Source of the DNA: Ostrinia nubilalis
Lineage: Eukaryota; Arthropoda; Insecta; Lepidoptera; Crambidae
DNA length: 64,000 nt
Assembly (NCBI RefSeq): GCF_963855985.1
Contig: NC_087093.1
Location: 8,625,501 to 8,689,500, forward strand
Direction: 5' to 3'
The notes under the pieces were generated by a model, which worked only from the letters and a program-made list of their open reading frames with translations, searched no databases and was not told the origin of the DNA. The translations under genes and the position numbers were made by a program. Each line of letters starts with the position of its first letter. Within the stretch, counting starts at the first letter, position 1. This document shows, in pieces, positions 1-12,420 of this stretch.

Positions 1-344
1 GGGGATTAATGGCACATACGGCCTTGGTTCGCCGCTCCCATAGTACCTATCCAATTATTTATATTCATACCACATGCATGCCGTCTGCAAAATCTGTTCG
101 TATTAGGTAAACACTGAGCCAGTGTGCCTAAACCCTAATTTTAGTTGCGAGAGAATTGTTTGCTTGCTAGCTATAATTACTTAATGGAAGCCTAACCAGT
201 GTACGAAACCCGCTTTGTTTGTTGTTATAATAATGTGTATTTAGGTACCTACGTCGTTTCTACTTAAAATTGTTACAGTTCTTGCACAAACACCTATTTT
301 ATAAGACTGGGTTAATTTGTCACAAAAATTGTAGGGTTCCGTAA
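1..344. other. Unannotated AT-rich flank
   Basis: No gene or repeat boundary could be supported here. It is the left flank of the long inverted-repeat element; the sequence shared with the other copies begins at about position 345. Confidence 0.5.
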
Positions 345-1450
345 TAGTAGGGAATTTAGTGCAATGATTTGTATGGAGACCCCTCCACTTTGGTATAGAA
401 GGCTCATTTTTGCACCAGTTGTTCTTTGGGTGCTCCTGAGTAGATTTCCGTCGGTAGACATCGGGAGCCCCCCCTGTGGTAGCAGGGGGAGGGGGGGCAA
501 GTTTTCTTCTGCCGCGCTTCACTTTAAGGCCCATATCTTCAAAACTATAGGTATTAGGGCAAGTGTGGTGTCATTTTCGGATAATAAAAGGATGGCGAAT
601 TCATTTCTAGAACAAACTTTTTGCCTTTTCATACAAAAAAATAGAAATATTGAGGAAAATTCACAAAAACCAAAAAGTATTTTTTAAATAAACGTCGTTA
701 ACTTTTAAACCATTGGATTTAATCTAATAAAAAAAATATGTACTGAAAGCTACATTTACCAGGATTATAAATATATACCATTGTATGGTACTTTTTTCGA
801 AAAAAGTAGGCGAAAAAAATTTTTTCTTCAGAACACAGCGGGCGAATTTTACTCCGCGTCGGAAAAAAATATTTATTTTATCCATGAATTCATACTATTT
901 GGTTCATAAGCAAGTAAGGATTATTATTTTAGAATTTATTTAGAGTTCCTGGCACATCAAGCTAACATGATTTGTAATTTTTCTTCAATTAATTTTGAAC
1001 TCTATGCGTAAGACATAAGGTTGAAAATAGCTTAAATACATTTTAATATTGAAAATATCATAAGAAGAAAGCACTAAATAAAGAACTTGAATGTGTCTAA
1101 CTAAATGTCTAATGATTATTATTTTAATTAACACTTATTTCTACATACTATTGTACCAGTGATTTAACGGAAAGGTAAGTGTGAGGAAAGTGAGGATTAA
1201 TAATCATAGTACGGGAGATTATTTTTAGCACAAAGGCTACGGCTGTGACCATTATAGTTGTTTGTTCAGACATCACCAGCTTCTGCACTTACATCTCACC
1301 ATTTTCAGGCAAGCTTCGGCAGCTACGGGCAAATCAGTCCATGTAAGCTCCATGTTGCTATCGACTCTGGTCCACCCCCAACCAGTCGGGTAAAGGGAAG
1401 ACTGAGTCGGTTGCTTGCAACTGACCCTATACGCGAAACCCCTTGATATA
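345..1450 (+). repeat. Left long inverted-repeat arm, copy 1
   Basis: Nearly identical to the reverse complement of 6505-7602. It differs by a short insertion near the outer edge (around 364-381) and scattered substitutions. It also matches 38293-40975 (minus its Tc1 insertion) and the reverse complement of 47832-48512. Small ORFs inside the arm are repeat sequence, not genes. Confidence 0.85.
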
Positions 1451-1458
1451 CTGCCAGT
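1451..1458. repeat. 8-bp target-site duplication CTGCCAGT (left)
   Basis: An identical octamer lies at 4701-4708, directly outside the ends of the hAT element at 1459-4700. Confidence 0.85.
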
Positions 1459-1488
1459 CAGTGCCGTAACTAGCCTTTTATGCGCCCG

Positions 1489-1960
1489 GTGCGAGAAATA
1501 TAAAAAATGTAACCTTTTTGAATAAAAAATAACCTTCTACGAGGGGGGGGGGGGGGGGGGGGTGCGGAGCGATTGTGTAAGGTTGTTCATGGATGGAAAA
1601 TGAATACAATTGATCATCAATCATTTACCTAAATTCGAAATTTTGACCATTCCATGAAGACCGAAAAGTGACCGGTCGTATAAAAACGTTTCATGGATTT
1701 GCGTTTCACTATCGAAAAACATTGGCTAAAACTCATTTTTTATAACAAATAATAAATCAAATTCATGTTTAAATGCAGTTTATGACATAATTTTTAAATT
1801 GTCACTATTAATATTTTTTACTGAATAACCTGTAAAAGTTAATTCTACAATTTCTGAAAAATCACCTAAAAGTAACCTTTTCATTAGTGTAACCTAAAAG
1901 TAACCAATGCAGTTCAAAAGTAACCTAAAAGGTTACAAAAGTAACCTTCTGGCAACACTG
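1489..1960 (-). mobile_element. Non-autonomous hAT-type element (CAGTGTTGCCAG family), truncated copy
   Basis: This is a reverse-complement relative of the complete copy at 49291-49768. It shares the repeated AAAAGTAACCT blocks and the terminal GGCAACACTG at 1951-1960. Its other end has been replaced by the first ~30 bp of the surrounding hAT element, so it is truncated. Confidence 0.75.
1543..1562. repeat. Poly-G tract (20 G)
   Basis: An uninterrupted homopolymer inside the truncated hAT copy. The complete copy carries the complementary poly-C at the matching place (about 49671-49685), so the tract belongs to the family. Confidence 0.9.
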
Positions 1961-2643
1961 CGGCTATCTGAATGCGTGATTCTCGATGTATCGGGGAATC
2001 CCCGAACATTGGGTGGGACGGCGCGGCAGAATGGAACGTTTGTGAATCGTTTAGTTTTGTAAGTCATCCTTTTCACTCTTGTCGAACGATGAATTTTCTA
2101 TCTATCTCTCGCACGCTAGTGCGTCAGTAACGCCGCACGTAGTTAATGAATAAAATCAAAGATAAAGGGAGGACCAATGAATGTGGCTGACAGCAATGAC
2201 AGCGTAACGTGAACTATATGTAAGGTAAGTGCCCCCTACTTCGGTATATTAAGGCTCTTACGATTTTAACATTTTATTTAAAAATAACCAAGCATGATAT
2301 CAGTATGAAAGCTTATGTATGCTAAAGTTTGATCTTTTGACAGTAAGTCAATACATAATTTATAGTTATATAGTTTGAACTTTTTTTTATATTCATTGTT
2401 CTGCGGACCTCTTGTTTGGATCCTGTTTCGTGACAAAATTTTGCTCTGTTTCTAAGTTCGTGAACTCATGTCCCCTATTTCGGAATAAGGTTTTATGCAT
2501 CCAGTTAGGATATTTTAATAATGGTTAAGGGTTCAATACATTTAAAAACGATAATAAAAATTTAGAATAAAATAATTATGTGAAATTGACGATATTACCT
2601 ACTTACCTGAAATATAAGAAATAATGTGAGTCTAGTATAATAT

Positions 2644-2930
2644 TTTGATTTGTTAATTCTAACAATATGGGAAAATATTTATGTAACCATTAGAAATGTA
2701 GGGGGGGGGGAACTTAACCCTCCCGCCCCCCTTCGTACCCATAAAATTTGTTATTTCTAGCGATATGTGAAAATATTTATATAACCATTAGAAATGTGGG
2801 GGGGACTTACTGACCCCCCCCTCTACGTAGCCATAAAATTTTGATTTGTAACCCCCCCCCCCCCCCTTCTCCCCATAATCCCACCCCTGGAGCTGTTTAA
2901 AGTGAGGGTAGCCCCCCCCCCCCCCTGAAA
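2644..2930. repeat. Tandem ~100-bp repeat with G and C homopolymers
   Basis: Two units share the core AAATATTTAT.TAACCATTAG followed by a G run, a C run and CCATAAAATTT. They start near 2661 and 2761. More C tracts follow at 2851-2866 and about 2914-2925. There is no coding potential. Confidence 0.7.
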
Positions 2931-4067
2931 ATAACCCCAGATACGCCAATGACTCATAATAAAAAGTAAGTAATTAATTAATTTCTTAGGTAGGTAAGTA
3001 TTAAAAACTAAAAAATATGTCGATTTCTTTGATGGTATGTGTCATAAAAGTACCTAACACCATACATTTATATATCACGAACTTGGAAAAAAGTAACAAT
3101 AATACGGTTCCTTGTTTCGTGATACTGATTATTCCAAATTCCCCAAGTAAAATTCATAGATTATTGTCAAAATGTGTCAATTAACTATTAGCTATCCCAT
3201 ATACAATACAAATAAACAAAGATAAATAAAACAAATCGAAATAAAACCAAAATTATGCTGGTACTACTTATGCTAATTTATCTTAAAATTGGTTATATAT
3301 GTGAACTTCAAACTCATGTCATATAAATTCTAGTGAACGAAACATATACCGAATTTAGGTCATGAGAAACTTAAATAAATGCATTATTTGTTTCATAACT
3401 TACATTTAAATTATCATAGATAATTATTTAAAAACCAAGCATCAAAATGTTATCCATAATATCCTTGAATCGGTAGTGTCACGAAATAGGGGACACCCGA
3501 AAAATAATATGTACGCTATTTCGTGAGTCAATTAATCGCAATTTTAAAGGAATTCTATGTTTTCATATAACTTTTTTCTAAGCCAAATCAATTGTCAAGG
3601 AACACATGAAACCACTATTACAAGTTTTATTTAAATGGACGTTCCTTCGCCTTTTTATAAGCTTAAGAAGTTGGAGCGCTAACCTTACGGTGAGAGCAAC
3701 CTTTGCAAGCCGCACGGCTGTTTTTGGCTCTCTGAGAGTTTGAAGCTTCGTATTGCTCTCATTTTTGGCGCCACAATGTTGGTACTTGGTTTTTTAGATA
3801 GCTTAAATAATAGAGTTTTTGTAGTAATGAAGAATTTTTATAAATAATTTTCCATTTGCTTATTATTTGAGCTACAAAAAAAACTTACGAACTTACGTAC
3901 TATCACGAACTAGTAGCCGTTTACCTTACATCTCCTCAGCTAGATTGACAGATTTGCTTAGAACTTCTAAGTTAGAAGTGGCGCCCTCCAAATGAATATA
4001 GACAGAAATTGTCTCATAGTTACGGTATAGGTACTTTTGTTTGTGTATGTAATATTGCGAGCAAGAC

Positions 4068-4484
4068 AAGGTGGATTTATATTTGTCTGATGTGTCGTGA
4101 CGTGACGCGTCAGAACTGTATCGGTTTTCGGTTCCATACATAAGCCATCACAACACAACACGTTACGCACTAGTGTGAACGTTACCATCCTACTAATATT
4201 ATAAACGCGAAAGTTTGTATGGATGATGGATGGATGTTTGTTACTCTTTCACGCAAAAACTACTGAATGGATTTTAATGAAACTTTACAATAATATAGCT
4301 TATACATCAGAATAAATAAAATAAATAAATAAATAACACATAGGCTACAATTTATAAACATATTGTTCGAAATACTAATCCTGCGCAGACGAAGTCGCGG
4401 GCACCAGCTAGTACTAAATGTATGAAACCGATACCGTTCTGACGCGTCACGTCACGACACATCAGACAAATATAAAACCACCTT
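4068..4484. mobile_element. Foldback MITE split by a Helitron-like insertion
   Basis: Arms of about 60 bp at 4068-4127 and 4425-4484 are near-perfect inverted repeats around the core GTGTCGTGACGTGACGCGTC. The Helitron-like element at 4188-4411 lies between them. Outer boundaries may extend further; no target duplication was resolved. Confidence 0.6.
4188..4411 (+). mobile_element. Helitron-like non-autonomous element
   Basis: It starts TCCTACTAATATTATAAA and ends in CTAG, preceded by the GC-rich stretch GACGAAGTCGCGGGCACCAG. The host bases are A on the left (4187) and T on the right (4412), as expected for Helitron insertion between A and T without target duplication. This sequence type is one of the commonest interspersed repeats in Lepidoptera. 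An internal AAATA-rich microsatellite lies at about 4310-4335. Confidence 0.7.
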
Positions 4485-4708
4485 TACAAGTGTTGTTGTT
4501 TCAAGATCGCTTGAAAAATGCCATATAGATATAGATAGTACAGAGGGCGCGTCTACACCATATTCGCAATAAAACAAAATGTACCTACTAACTACCATGC
4601 ATGAAACAAAACTAGATACTGGTCTGGTCATTTCTGCGCCCCCTCCAGGGTCTGCGCCCTGTGCCTGGGCACCGCTGGCACCGCCCTAGTTACGGCACTG
4701 CTGCCAGT

Positions 4709-6290
4709 AGCCAATGCTGATACAAAGCTCTCTGGGTTAGGTATCTTATATAGGGCCACACCTAAGCGTAGTCCACAGCGACCCATTAGGATCTTTATTC
4801 TCCCTTTTTTATTCCCTATCATCCAAAAAAATCCTATCCATTAGTTAGGTGAATTAAGCGTCTGAGTGAAAGCCAGCTAAAGTCTTCTGATGCCGGATAT
4901 GCTAACCCAAGCAGACCCATCCTTACAGTATTAAGTGTTTCATGGACCCCACATTTATTCCAAATGCTCGAGAGCTTCTGTTGTTAGGCCCATTTTGTGG
5001 GACATGTGGTTCATTCCCCAGTTTGCGTACCTGTAATTGCTTGGGCTTACCTTTGATGAGTTTTCTCCATGACCCTGTATTTCCCTTTAGGAATGATTTG
5101 GAGAGGCTTATATCGTTGGAGCTTTCCCATTCAGCCATGTGCTTCTTGGATAATAATATGGCCATATTATGGCCATGAGGTATGCTTTTAGATAAAGATA
5201 CTATCAGTTCTGACCCAATAGGTATCGTCTCTGACCCTTGTCTCGCTAGACTGTCGGCTCTCTCATTGCATTCGATCCTTGTATGTCCAGGTATCCCACA
5301 TCAGGTACACTTTGTCATGCCTTCCGAGTTTGTTCATCTTTAAGATTACATCTAGAATAATTCTAGACTCAACGTTCACTGAGGCGATGGCTTTGTTTGA
5401 GTTAGTGATGGGCCAACTCGGGAAAAACAAAACTCGATTTAACCCGAGTTAAAATCCACGTAACTCGGGTTGAACTCGAGTTATGTAACTCGAGTTAACT
5501 GGATGGACAATTAGTGAATGTTTTTTTTTAATTTTTACCAGTTTATTCTCTCAGATTCGCAATAACAGTCTAAAAAATATATACAGTCATATTATTCATT
5601 CATAATGTATTGAGAGAATCATTATAACTAAAGTAAGAAAAAAAAATTGTTTGATATAGATTAATTTATTCATGTATTTTTAGCTTGAATTTTAGTTTAA
5701 AAAAATATTTATATTTATTATCACTTGGCATTTTTCAAAAACAGAACTTAAAACACGAAAATCTACAACAATAATCGGCAGTTTTAAGTTAACTTCAAAT
5801 CTACATTGTATTGTAACACTTATTTGTTATGAATGGACGAATGAACATAGTCTCATCATTCAAATGATCGGCAAACTTCGCTCCATGTCGGTTCCATTCG
5901 GTTTATGATACGAACTCGAGTCAGAGGGAATTCAACTCGAGTGGGTTCGAGTTACGCCCAACTCGAGTTAACCCGAGTTACTTACTCGAGTTGACCATCA
6001 CTAGTTTGAGTGCTGCCTGGCTGTGGCTCAGGATGTAAATATTGCGTTTTTACACCCCTGTTTTTTAGTGCACACATAATTATAGAGTAGAATTCAGCTT
6101 GAAATACTGTAGCAAACCTCCTTAAACGTTCACTGTGTTCGTGTTTACAGTAGACGCCCGCTCCCGTTCCCAAGGCCATCTTGGCTTAGAGCTGTCAGTA
6201 AACCAGATTAGGCTGTCCTGTTGAGATTTTGGTCCTCTTTTCTAGTCGTCCCTTGTTCAAGATCTATCCATTATTAGCTCAATCCACTGT
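4709..6290 (-). pseudogene. Decayed LINE ORF2 3' region with RNase H remnant
   Basis: Read on the minus strand from 6290 downward, the translation shows a degenerate RNase H domain. Visible pieces are a LVYW-like stretch followed by KMALGTGAGVYCK and FQAEFYSIIMCALKN, which correspond to the TDGSK and QAE motifs of LINE RNase H domains. The reading frame is broken by stops and by the hAT MITE at 5403-6003. Downstream (about 4709-5395) lie the decayed C-terminal region and a 3' UTR. The same fragment recurs on the plus strand at 40985-41413 plus 47042-47830, so it moved as part of the long inverted-repeat element. It encodes nothing functional. Confidence 0.7.
5403..6003. mobile_element. hAT MITE, 601 bp, with 8-bp duplication
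   Basis: The ends are TAGTGATGG.CAACTCG inverted repeats, and the flanks are a perfect octamer, GTTTGAGT (5395-5402 and 6004-6011). Close to both ends there are clusters of AACTCGAGTT-type palindromic repeats. The middle is AT-rich and non-coding. Confidence 0.9.
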
Positions 6291-6504
6291 TTTTTTTTTC
6301 TCACTTATACATACATATTAATCCACTGGTATTGTTTTAAGATCAAGTAGGTACCTTCTACTATTACTACATGCTTGAGTATGAACGAGTGCTGTAAGTG
6401 CCCACAAACCTAGGCAGTTTTGTATCAGAATCGGCTACGGGCAGTATATCAAGGGCAGTAATCATGTCCTTATGATTTTTTCAAGTTATTTAAAATTTAG
6501 TAGG

Positions 6505-7602
6505 TATATCAAGGGGTTTCGCGTATAGGGTCAGTTGCAAGCAACCGACTCAGTCTTCCCTTTACCCGACTGGTTGGGGGTGGACCAGAGTCGATAGCAA
6601 CATGGAGCTTACATGGACTGATTTGCCCGTAGCTGCCGAAGCTTGCCTGGAAATGGTGAGATGTAAGTGCAGAAGCTGGTGCTGTCTGAACAAACAACTA
6701 TAATGGTCACAGCCGTAGCCTTTGTGCTAAAAATAATCTCCCGTACTATGATTATTAATCCTCACTTTCCTCACACTTACCTTTCCGTTAAATCACTGGT
6801 ACAATAGTATGTAGAAATAAGTGTTAATTAAAATAATAATCATTAGACATTTAGTTAGACACATTCAAGTTCTTTATTTAGTGCTTTCTTCTTATGATAT
6901 TTTCAATATTAAAATGTATTTAAGCTATTTTCAACCTTATGTCTTACGCATAGAGTTCAAAATTAATTGAAGAAAAATTACAAATCATGTTAGCTTGATG
7001 TGCCAGGAACTCTAAATAAATTCTAAAATAATAATCCTTACTTGCTTATGAACCAAATAGTATGAATTCATGGATAAAATAAATATTTTTTTCCGACGCG
7101 CAGTAAAATTCGCCCGCTATGTTCTGAAGAAAAAATTTTTTTCGCCTACTTTTTTCGAAAAAAGTACCATACAATGGTATATATTTATAATCCTGGTAAA
7201 TGTAGCTTTCAGTACATATTTTTTTTATTAGATTAAATCCAATGGTTTAAAAGTTAACGATGTTTATTTAAAAAAATACTTTTTGGTTTTTGTGAATTTT
7301 CCTCAATATTTCTATTTTTTTGTATGAAAAGGCAAAAAGTTTGTTCTAGAAATGAATTCGCCATCCTTTTATTATCCGAAAATGACACCACACTTGCCCT
7401 AATACCTATAGTTTTGAAGATATGGGCCTTAAAGTGAAGCGCGGCAGAAGAAAACTTGCCCCCCCCCCTCCCCCTTCTACCACAGGGGGGGCTCCCGATG
7501 TCTACCGACGGAAATCTACTCAGGAGCACCCAAAGAACAACTGGTGCAAAAATGAGCCTTCTATACCAAAGTGGAGGGGTTCTTGCACTAAATTCCCTAC
7601 TA
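6505..7602 (-). repeat. Right long inverted-repeat arm, copy 1
   Basis: This is the reverse complement of 345-1450 and carries the same outer edge, CCCTACTA, and the same inner edge, TATATCAAGGGG. Confidence 0.85.
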
Positions 7603-9040
7603 TAATAAAACAACAAGGAATTGGAGTTCTAAGAAAGAGCAGTAAGTAATTTGGCAAAAATCATTTTTTTGTAGGTTTGAGTATGGGAATAGTATTTATG
7701 ATAGTAATAAACGGATCTCCTACTACTTTTAAAAATATTGCTATTGTAAAATCTAGTTTAATTCTTTCTTGACAATTATAGGAATTATTTTAAACTTATT
7801 TTCAACAAAGGGCGAGCTTAATGCCATTTGGCATTCTCCTACACTTCAGGGCCAATCAAAAATTAGAGTAGTTGGTTAATAAATGTAATAGTGAATCATA
7901 ATTGAAACATCAAAACAAGTCATTATTTTGAAAGGTGCACGCATAAAACACAGCCAAAGTTTGTGCAACGCACGACGTAGCTGTAATGTAATACAATACA
8001 GACTCTGTAATCATTTGATAGTGCTTGTGATAGGCAATCCTTTCCCTCCTTCAGTAAAATGACCGTCGGTCTTCCGAGTGGTGCTTGGCATTGCGACAGA
8101 CTTTAAGCCACAACAGAGGAATATAAAGTAGGTATACCTACTTAGTTAATAATTCTAAGTAAAAAACTGGTCTCTACTCTAATGGAGAATGTGAGTGATG
8201 AAGGTCTCAAAGACACTTTGTTTTGCACTCCGCTCGCTTTCATATGAAAGCAAGTGATAACAGCTTCGAATGCGGTAATTTGAAATATTGTGATAAACTC
8301 AACAAAATCTCGTGCGCCACATTATTTCTATTGTGGATCAGCGAAATAGACTTGTTAGGGCCTAAAGTAGAGCTTTCCTAGTGTCGATTCCACATTCCTG
8401 TTCTCTGCAATGGTTTTAAAACCGTCGTTAACGACTGGATTTTTATTGGTATTATTTTGAATTTCTAATCTCAATTAAATATAAGATTACTTGCACAATG
8501 TCTGATGAACTAAACATTAATATAAAACGGACATTGAGTCGCTACTGAACGTACATCATGGTAGATAGATGCTATGTTATAAATTAAACGAGTACCTACC
8601 TAGAAGACGACTAGTGTTAACTGTTAAGCAATTAAAATCAGATAATGGACGCCAAAACTTGAAAGAAATAAACTTGTACGAAACAAAGAACGATCTCAAA
8701 TGCCTTGTGATTGTAAGATAGATCAGCAAATAATTACGGCTGTCCGCACTAAGTTGACCTTTATGTCTAGTTGGTATTGCGAAACTGACCGACTGCCCAC
8801 TGTGAATGTAAGTAAATATGATGATCTTCGGGTTTCATGATGTCCTTGGCCCTTACTGTACCTCTACAATAAAAGTAATGTGAGCCTAAATAATAGGTTC
8901 CATTATATGTTGCTTGTAGAATTATGTTTTTTTACAATTTCGTAGACCAAAATAGGTAGGTAATGTAAAGAAAGAGTACCTACCCATCACCTAGTTCCTA
9001 TAAGTAGTTATTTTTACAGGGTGGATTTTTTAAACATTTG

Positions 9041-9103
9041 ATGGTGTGGACTGAAGCAGCAAGGAGGTATTGAATACCTCCTTGCTGCTTCAGTCCACAC
9101 CAT
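9041..9103. repeat. Perfect 31-bp palindrome with one-base centre
   Basis: The arm 9041-9071 (starts ATGGTGTGGACTGAAGCAGC) and the arm 9073-9103 are exact reverse complements with only G9072 between them. It is not flanked by a recognisable transposon. Confidence 0.95.
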
Positions 9104-9122
9104 ACAATACCTGGTATTGTAT
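9102..9122. repeat. Second palindrome, 10-bp arms, one-base centre
   Basis: ATACAATACC, one T, then GGTATTGTAT. It starts inside the end of the preceding palindrome. Confidence 0.9.
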
Positions 9123-12100
9123 TCAGCCTTAGCTTCAGAATCGGCCACAGGCATCTATTAACTATCTACCTAGTTTAGAGACAGTGCGATAGGGCTAAAT
9201 CCTACTTCCTCCGAGTACGCAACATCATAATGATGTTTTGAGAGGCTTAAGAGTCGGCATATTCAAGTCGGCCAGTAAGTACTTATTCATTGAACAACAA
9301 AGCACACTCTCGAAGCAATTGTCACGCATGATTGTTAAGCTTTAAAAATTAGTTAATGTTCCTTGATTGCCATCAGGTTGAAAGAGTAACAAATGATGAA
9401 ACCAACGTAAAATGCACTTATTAACATGCCTGAGCAATATTAATTACCTAAGTATTCACACGGCTCGATTCACTAGATCTTATTTTGTAAAAAATATTTT
9501 TTTTTAATCCCAGGAAAAATAGAAATTACATTTGAATAAAAGTAGTACATATAGATTCCGATGGCGCAGGGAATGGGTTCGAGTGGGGCCCGGATGAGAA
9601 ATTTTTATTAAAAATATATTTTTTTCTTGCTGCAAGCTTTTAATAAAATTGTTGGGAAGACTTAATTAGAACTATTGAAAATACTATAGTAAAATTTATA
9701 CATTAAAAAAACGCAGCTAGTCCTCCACTTTTTGTCGCTTGCCAAGTATCGAATGTATTAATAATGTTTATTATAACAGCTTTAGCCAATGACCATGATA
9801 CTGACCTTAGTTGAGATATGGTGTGAATCCTTTCTCACTTACGCATCAACTCATACTTTCAAATAAAAAATATAGGTACCTAGGTAATTAATGTTTACCC
9901 ATCATGACAAAAGAAAGATGAAACCAATGCAACGGTTGTGTGTGGTTTCCTGGTGCGTTCTTGTTTGTATTGTGTATTAAGATATACAGGGTGTAACGAA
10001 CAGACTAGCAAAAATTTTTATTTTTACTGATAAAATTAAATGTACCTAAACATATTCTAGTGCAGTCAGTCTAGATTCAGTGCATGTGTAGTGTACGTAC
10101 CTGCTTACATTGAAAAATGAACTAAATATAAAAACAATATTTCATTGCTACAAAAAGACTAATGATGTCGGCTCAGATCATAGAAAGAGAAGTCGGATTT
10201 GGTAATAGTGATCCGAGTTACCTAACCGTTTAAGTTTTCAACCGACTTCTTGCCATCTTTTTTATGCATAATAATAATGCCTAATCTTACGCCTTATGTG
10301 GGAACACTCTGTACTTATAATTTTATTGTTCTTTTTAGGGTATCTATCGTAGGAAAAAGGAACCCTTATAGAAAAGTTTCGTTGTCATATCAAGCAAGCA
10401 CGTTGTCTTGGAAAATTGTAACTACTTAATAATAAGATGGTAGAGTTGAATCAAATAGGCACGACTAGTCTTTTTAAGACATAAAAAGTCAAGCTCCTGA
10501 ATGTTGTTAATACAATAAAAATTCGGCCTTTGATGCGCTGTTTTGACTCGCGCCAATTTAACAAAACTATATCAAGCAAACTGCAACGTTTATAACCTAA
10601 TAAGAAAATAAAGACGACGTGGACCTAATGAAAGAGGAAAAGGTGGACGGGATAGTGGGAGGAAGAAAAGTGAGCTTCGGCTACGGAACCCTTAGTTCGT
10701 AGACTCTCACTTGACTGTTTTATGCTGATCATCGCTCATAACTTTTTATAGAGTAATCCGATTTTGATGATATTTTTTTATTGGATGGCTAGTGCTAATT
10801 GATTAATTGTGATTCGGCAACAAAAACAAACCAACAATTAATTACATAAAGCGTAAAAATATGGCAGCGAGATGTCTAGTCGACGAAATCAGGAAGTTGA
10901 CTGATTCCATCAATACACAACTAAATAATATCATGTCGGTACTTCTTCTAACCCGTAACATCACCAAAACAAGACATTTGCGATTTGTCAGTGGAACTGT
11001 GGGAGAAGCTCACCATGAAGCATAGAGTGTCAGTTTAACTATGACCGCTCTTCTTGTTTTATATCCTCTCCAGCCGACTTAAGTTAAGCTTAGTGCCATG
11101 GCAAGCGTATAACTATGTGATTCAAACTAACCGACGCATAGTTTGCTGTTGGGACACTAGTATTGCTGACAAAAATGACAAAAGCTTTCGTAGAGATCCT
11201 TTCTTCCTCATCCTTACGACATTAGGAGACCCCCATAAATCCTTACTGTAAGTATACGTAACCGTATTTTCGACACGTTAATATAATAATTACAAACACT
11301 GCCATAATGGACTTCATGAGTCTGGTAACTCTGCATTATTAAGAGCATAAATGGCGTTGCTCAATTGCGTTGAACTCATAAAACTCACAAAAACGATTAA
11401 GAAGATGCTATATGACTTCATAATTGCGTTTGTGTAACACTTTAAAATGCCCACTTATTTTTTCGCGATTATTTTTACATACTAAATCGCCAGATTAGCC
11501 AGTTGAAAATCTAGGAACTTTTATTACTATTCAATTCGTACTACCTAATTCCGTAACTCTCAAGGGATATGGAGTTAAGGGAAAAGTAACATTAGTTACC
11601 TACTTACTTTTTGACTTCTTTCAGACCGGGCAGGGCTTTTTGCATTTCTACGAATGAGTATGGTATATCGCATTGGCATCATTAATAGAGTAAGCTTGTG
11701 AAATAGAGCAATTCACAATAAAATTCATCTGATTTAACTATCATAGAAGTACCTAAAATAATACAGGTAGGTAATTATAATTGGTATTGGTATCATATCG
11801 TCCAGTAACCCTGTATATAGAGGTAAAAGGTCATTGCATAATACCGCGGGATGGTGACCATTTGCCGTCGAACGTGATGAACCTTTCAATTTTACACTCA
11901 CTCGATTTTTGGAGCGGGACACTACCACTACTGAGCGACTCTTTCTAATTATTCAGCGTAACATACGGAAGCATAACAGTTGTTTTGTTTGTATCATACG
12001 ATATTGCTGGTGCTCTATTTGGTAAAAACTAAATATGTTTTGTAATTAACTTTATACATAAGTACTTACTCACACAAAAATAACATCATTTGACTCACAC

Positions 12101-12336
12101 ACAATGGACAAGATGAGGTTCCGTATGCCTTAGATTTTAGGTTGGAAGTGGATGTATAGGGTGGTTGTGATGGTGTAATCTTCAGAGGCCATGTGCATTT
12201 TGCCAAGCTTAGGGAATCATATTAAAAATAGATTCGCGACGATGTAAAATTTCCTGTTTCCTGTATTTGACAGTAATGTTAGTTTCGTCTTTTAACTAGA
12301 TGATCTCGAAATATTTCAACATTTTGACTCGACAAC

Positions 12337-12420
12337 AATCATCATCATCATCATTTCAGCTATTGGACGTCCGCTGCTGAACATAGGCCTCCCCCAATGA
12401 TTTCCACAATAGCCGGCTCG
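12337..12420 (-). mobile_element. LINE 3' tail fragment
   Basis: An (ATC)n run followed by a sequence resembling CTGCTGAACATAGGCCTCCC, a stretch often found at the 3' ends of lepidopteran LINE copies read on the opposite strand. No ORF is left. Confidence 0.5.

Larger units (their letters stand above)
1459..4700. mobile_element. hAT-type DNA element, 3.2 kb, non-coding
   Basis: It begins CAGTGCCGTAACTAG and ends with the exact reverse complement. It is flanked by a perfect 8-bp duplication, CTGCCAGT, which is the hallmark of hAT transposition. Removing it rejoins the LINE fragment of the host element (compare 47810-47840, where this site is empty). There is no transposase ORF. The interior is a patchwork: a truncated copy of the CAGTGTTGCCAG hAT family, G/C-tract repeats, and a foldback MITE that itself hosts a Helitron-like element. 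Confidence 0.8.
345..7602. mobile_element. Composite long inverted-repeat transposon, copy 1
   Basis: Two arms of about 1.1 kb (345-1450 and 6505-7602) are inverted repeats of each other, and both begin TAGTAGGGAATTTAGTGCA at the outer edge. The dinucleotide TA is present at both outer edges, so a TA target duplication is possible but not proven. Between the arms lies a minus-strand remnant of a LINE ORF2 3' region (RNase H), later split by a 3.2-kb hAT element and a 601-bp hAT MITE. The same arms and the same internal fragment recur at 38293-48512, so this is a mobile unit rather than a one-off rearrangement. Without the nested insertions it would be roughly 3.5 kb. No transposase of its own is visible, so it is probably non-autonomous. 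The superfamily is not assigned. Confidence 0.75.

Noticed and set aside
364..687. ORF repeated in several inverted arms (also 7254-7616 and 38162-38470)
   Set aside because: It recurs only because the arms are repeats. Its frame differs between copies and no domain is recognised.
1258..1446. 62-aa ORF identical in both arms (also 6509-6697)
   Set aside because: Conserved through repeat identity, not coding constraint; truncated or changed in copy 2.
345..7602. Long repeats as LTRs of an LTR retrotransposon
   Set aside because: The repeats are inverted, not direct, and there is no gag, integrase or primer-binding site.
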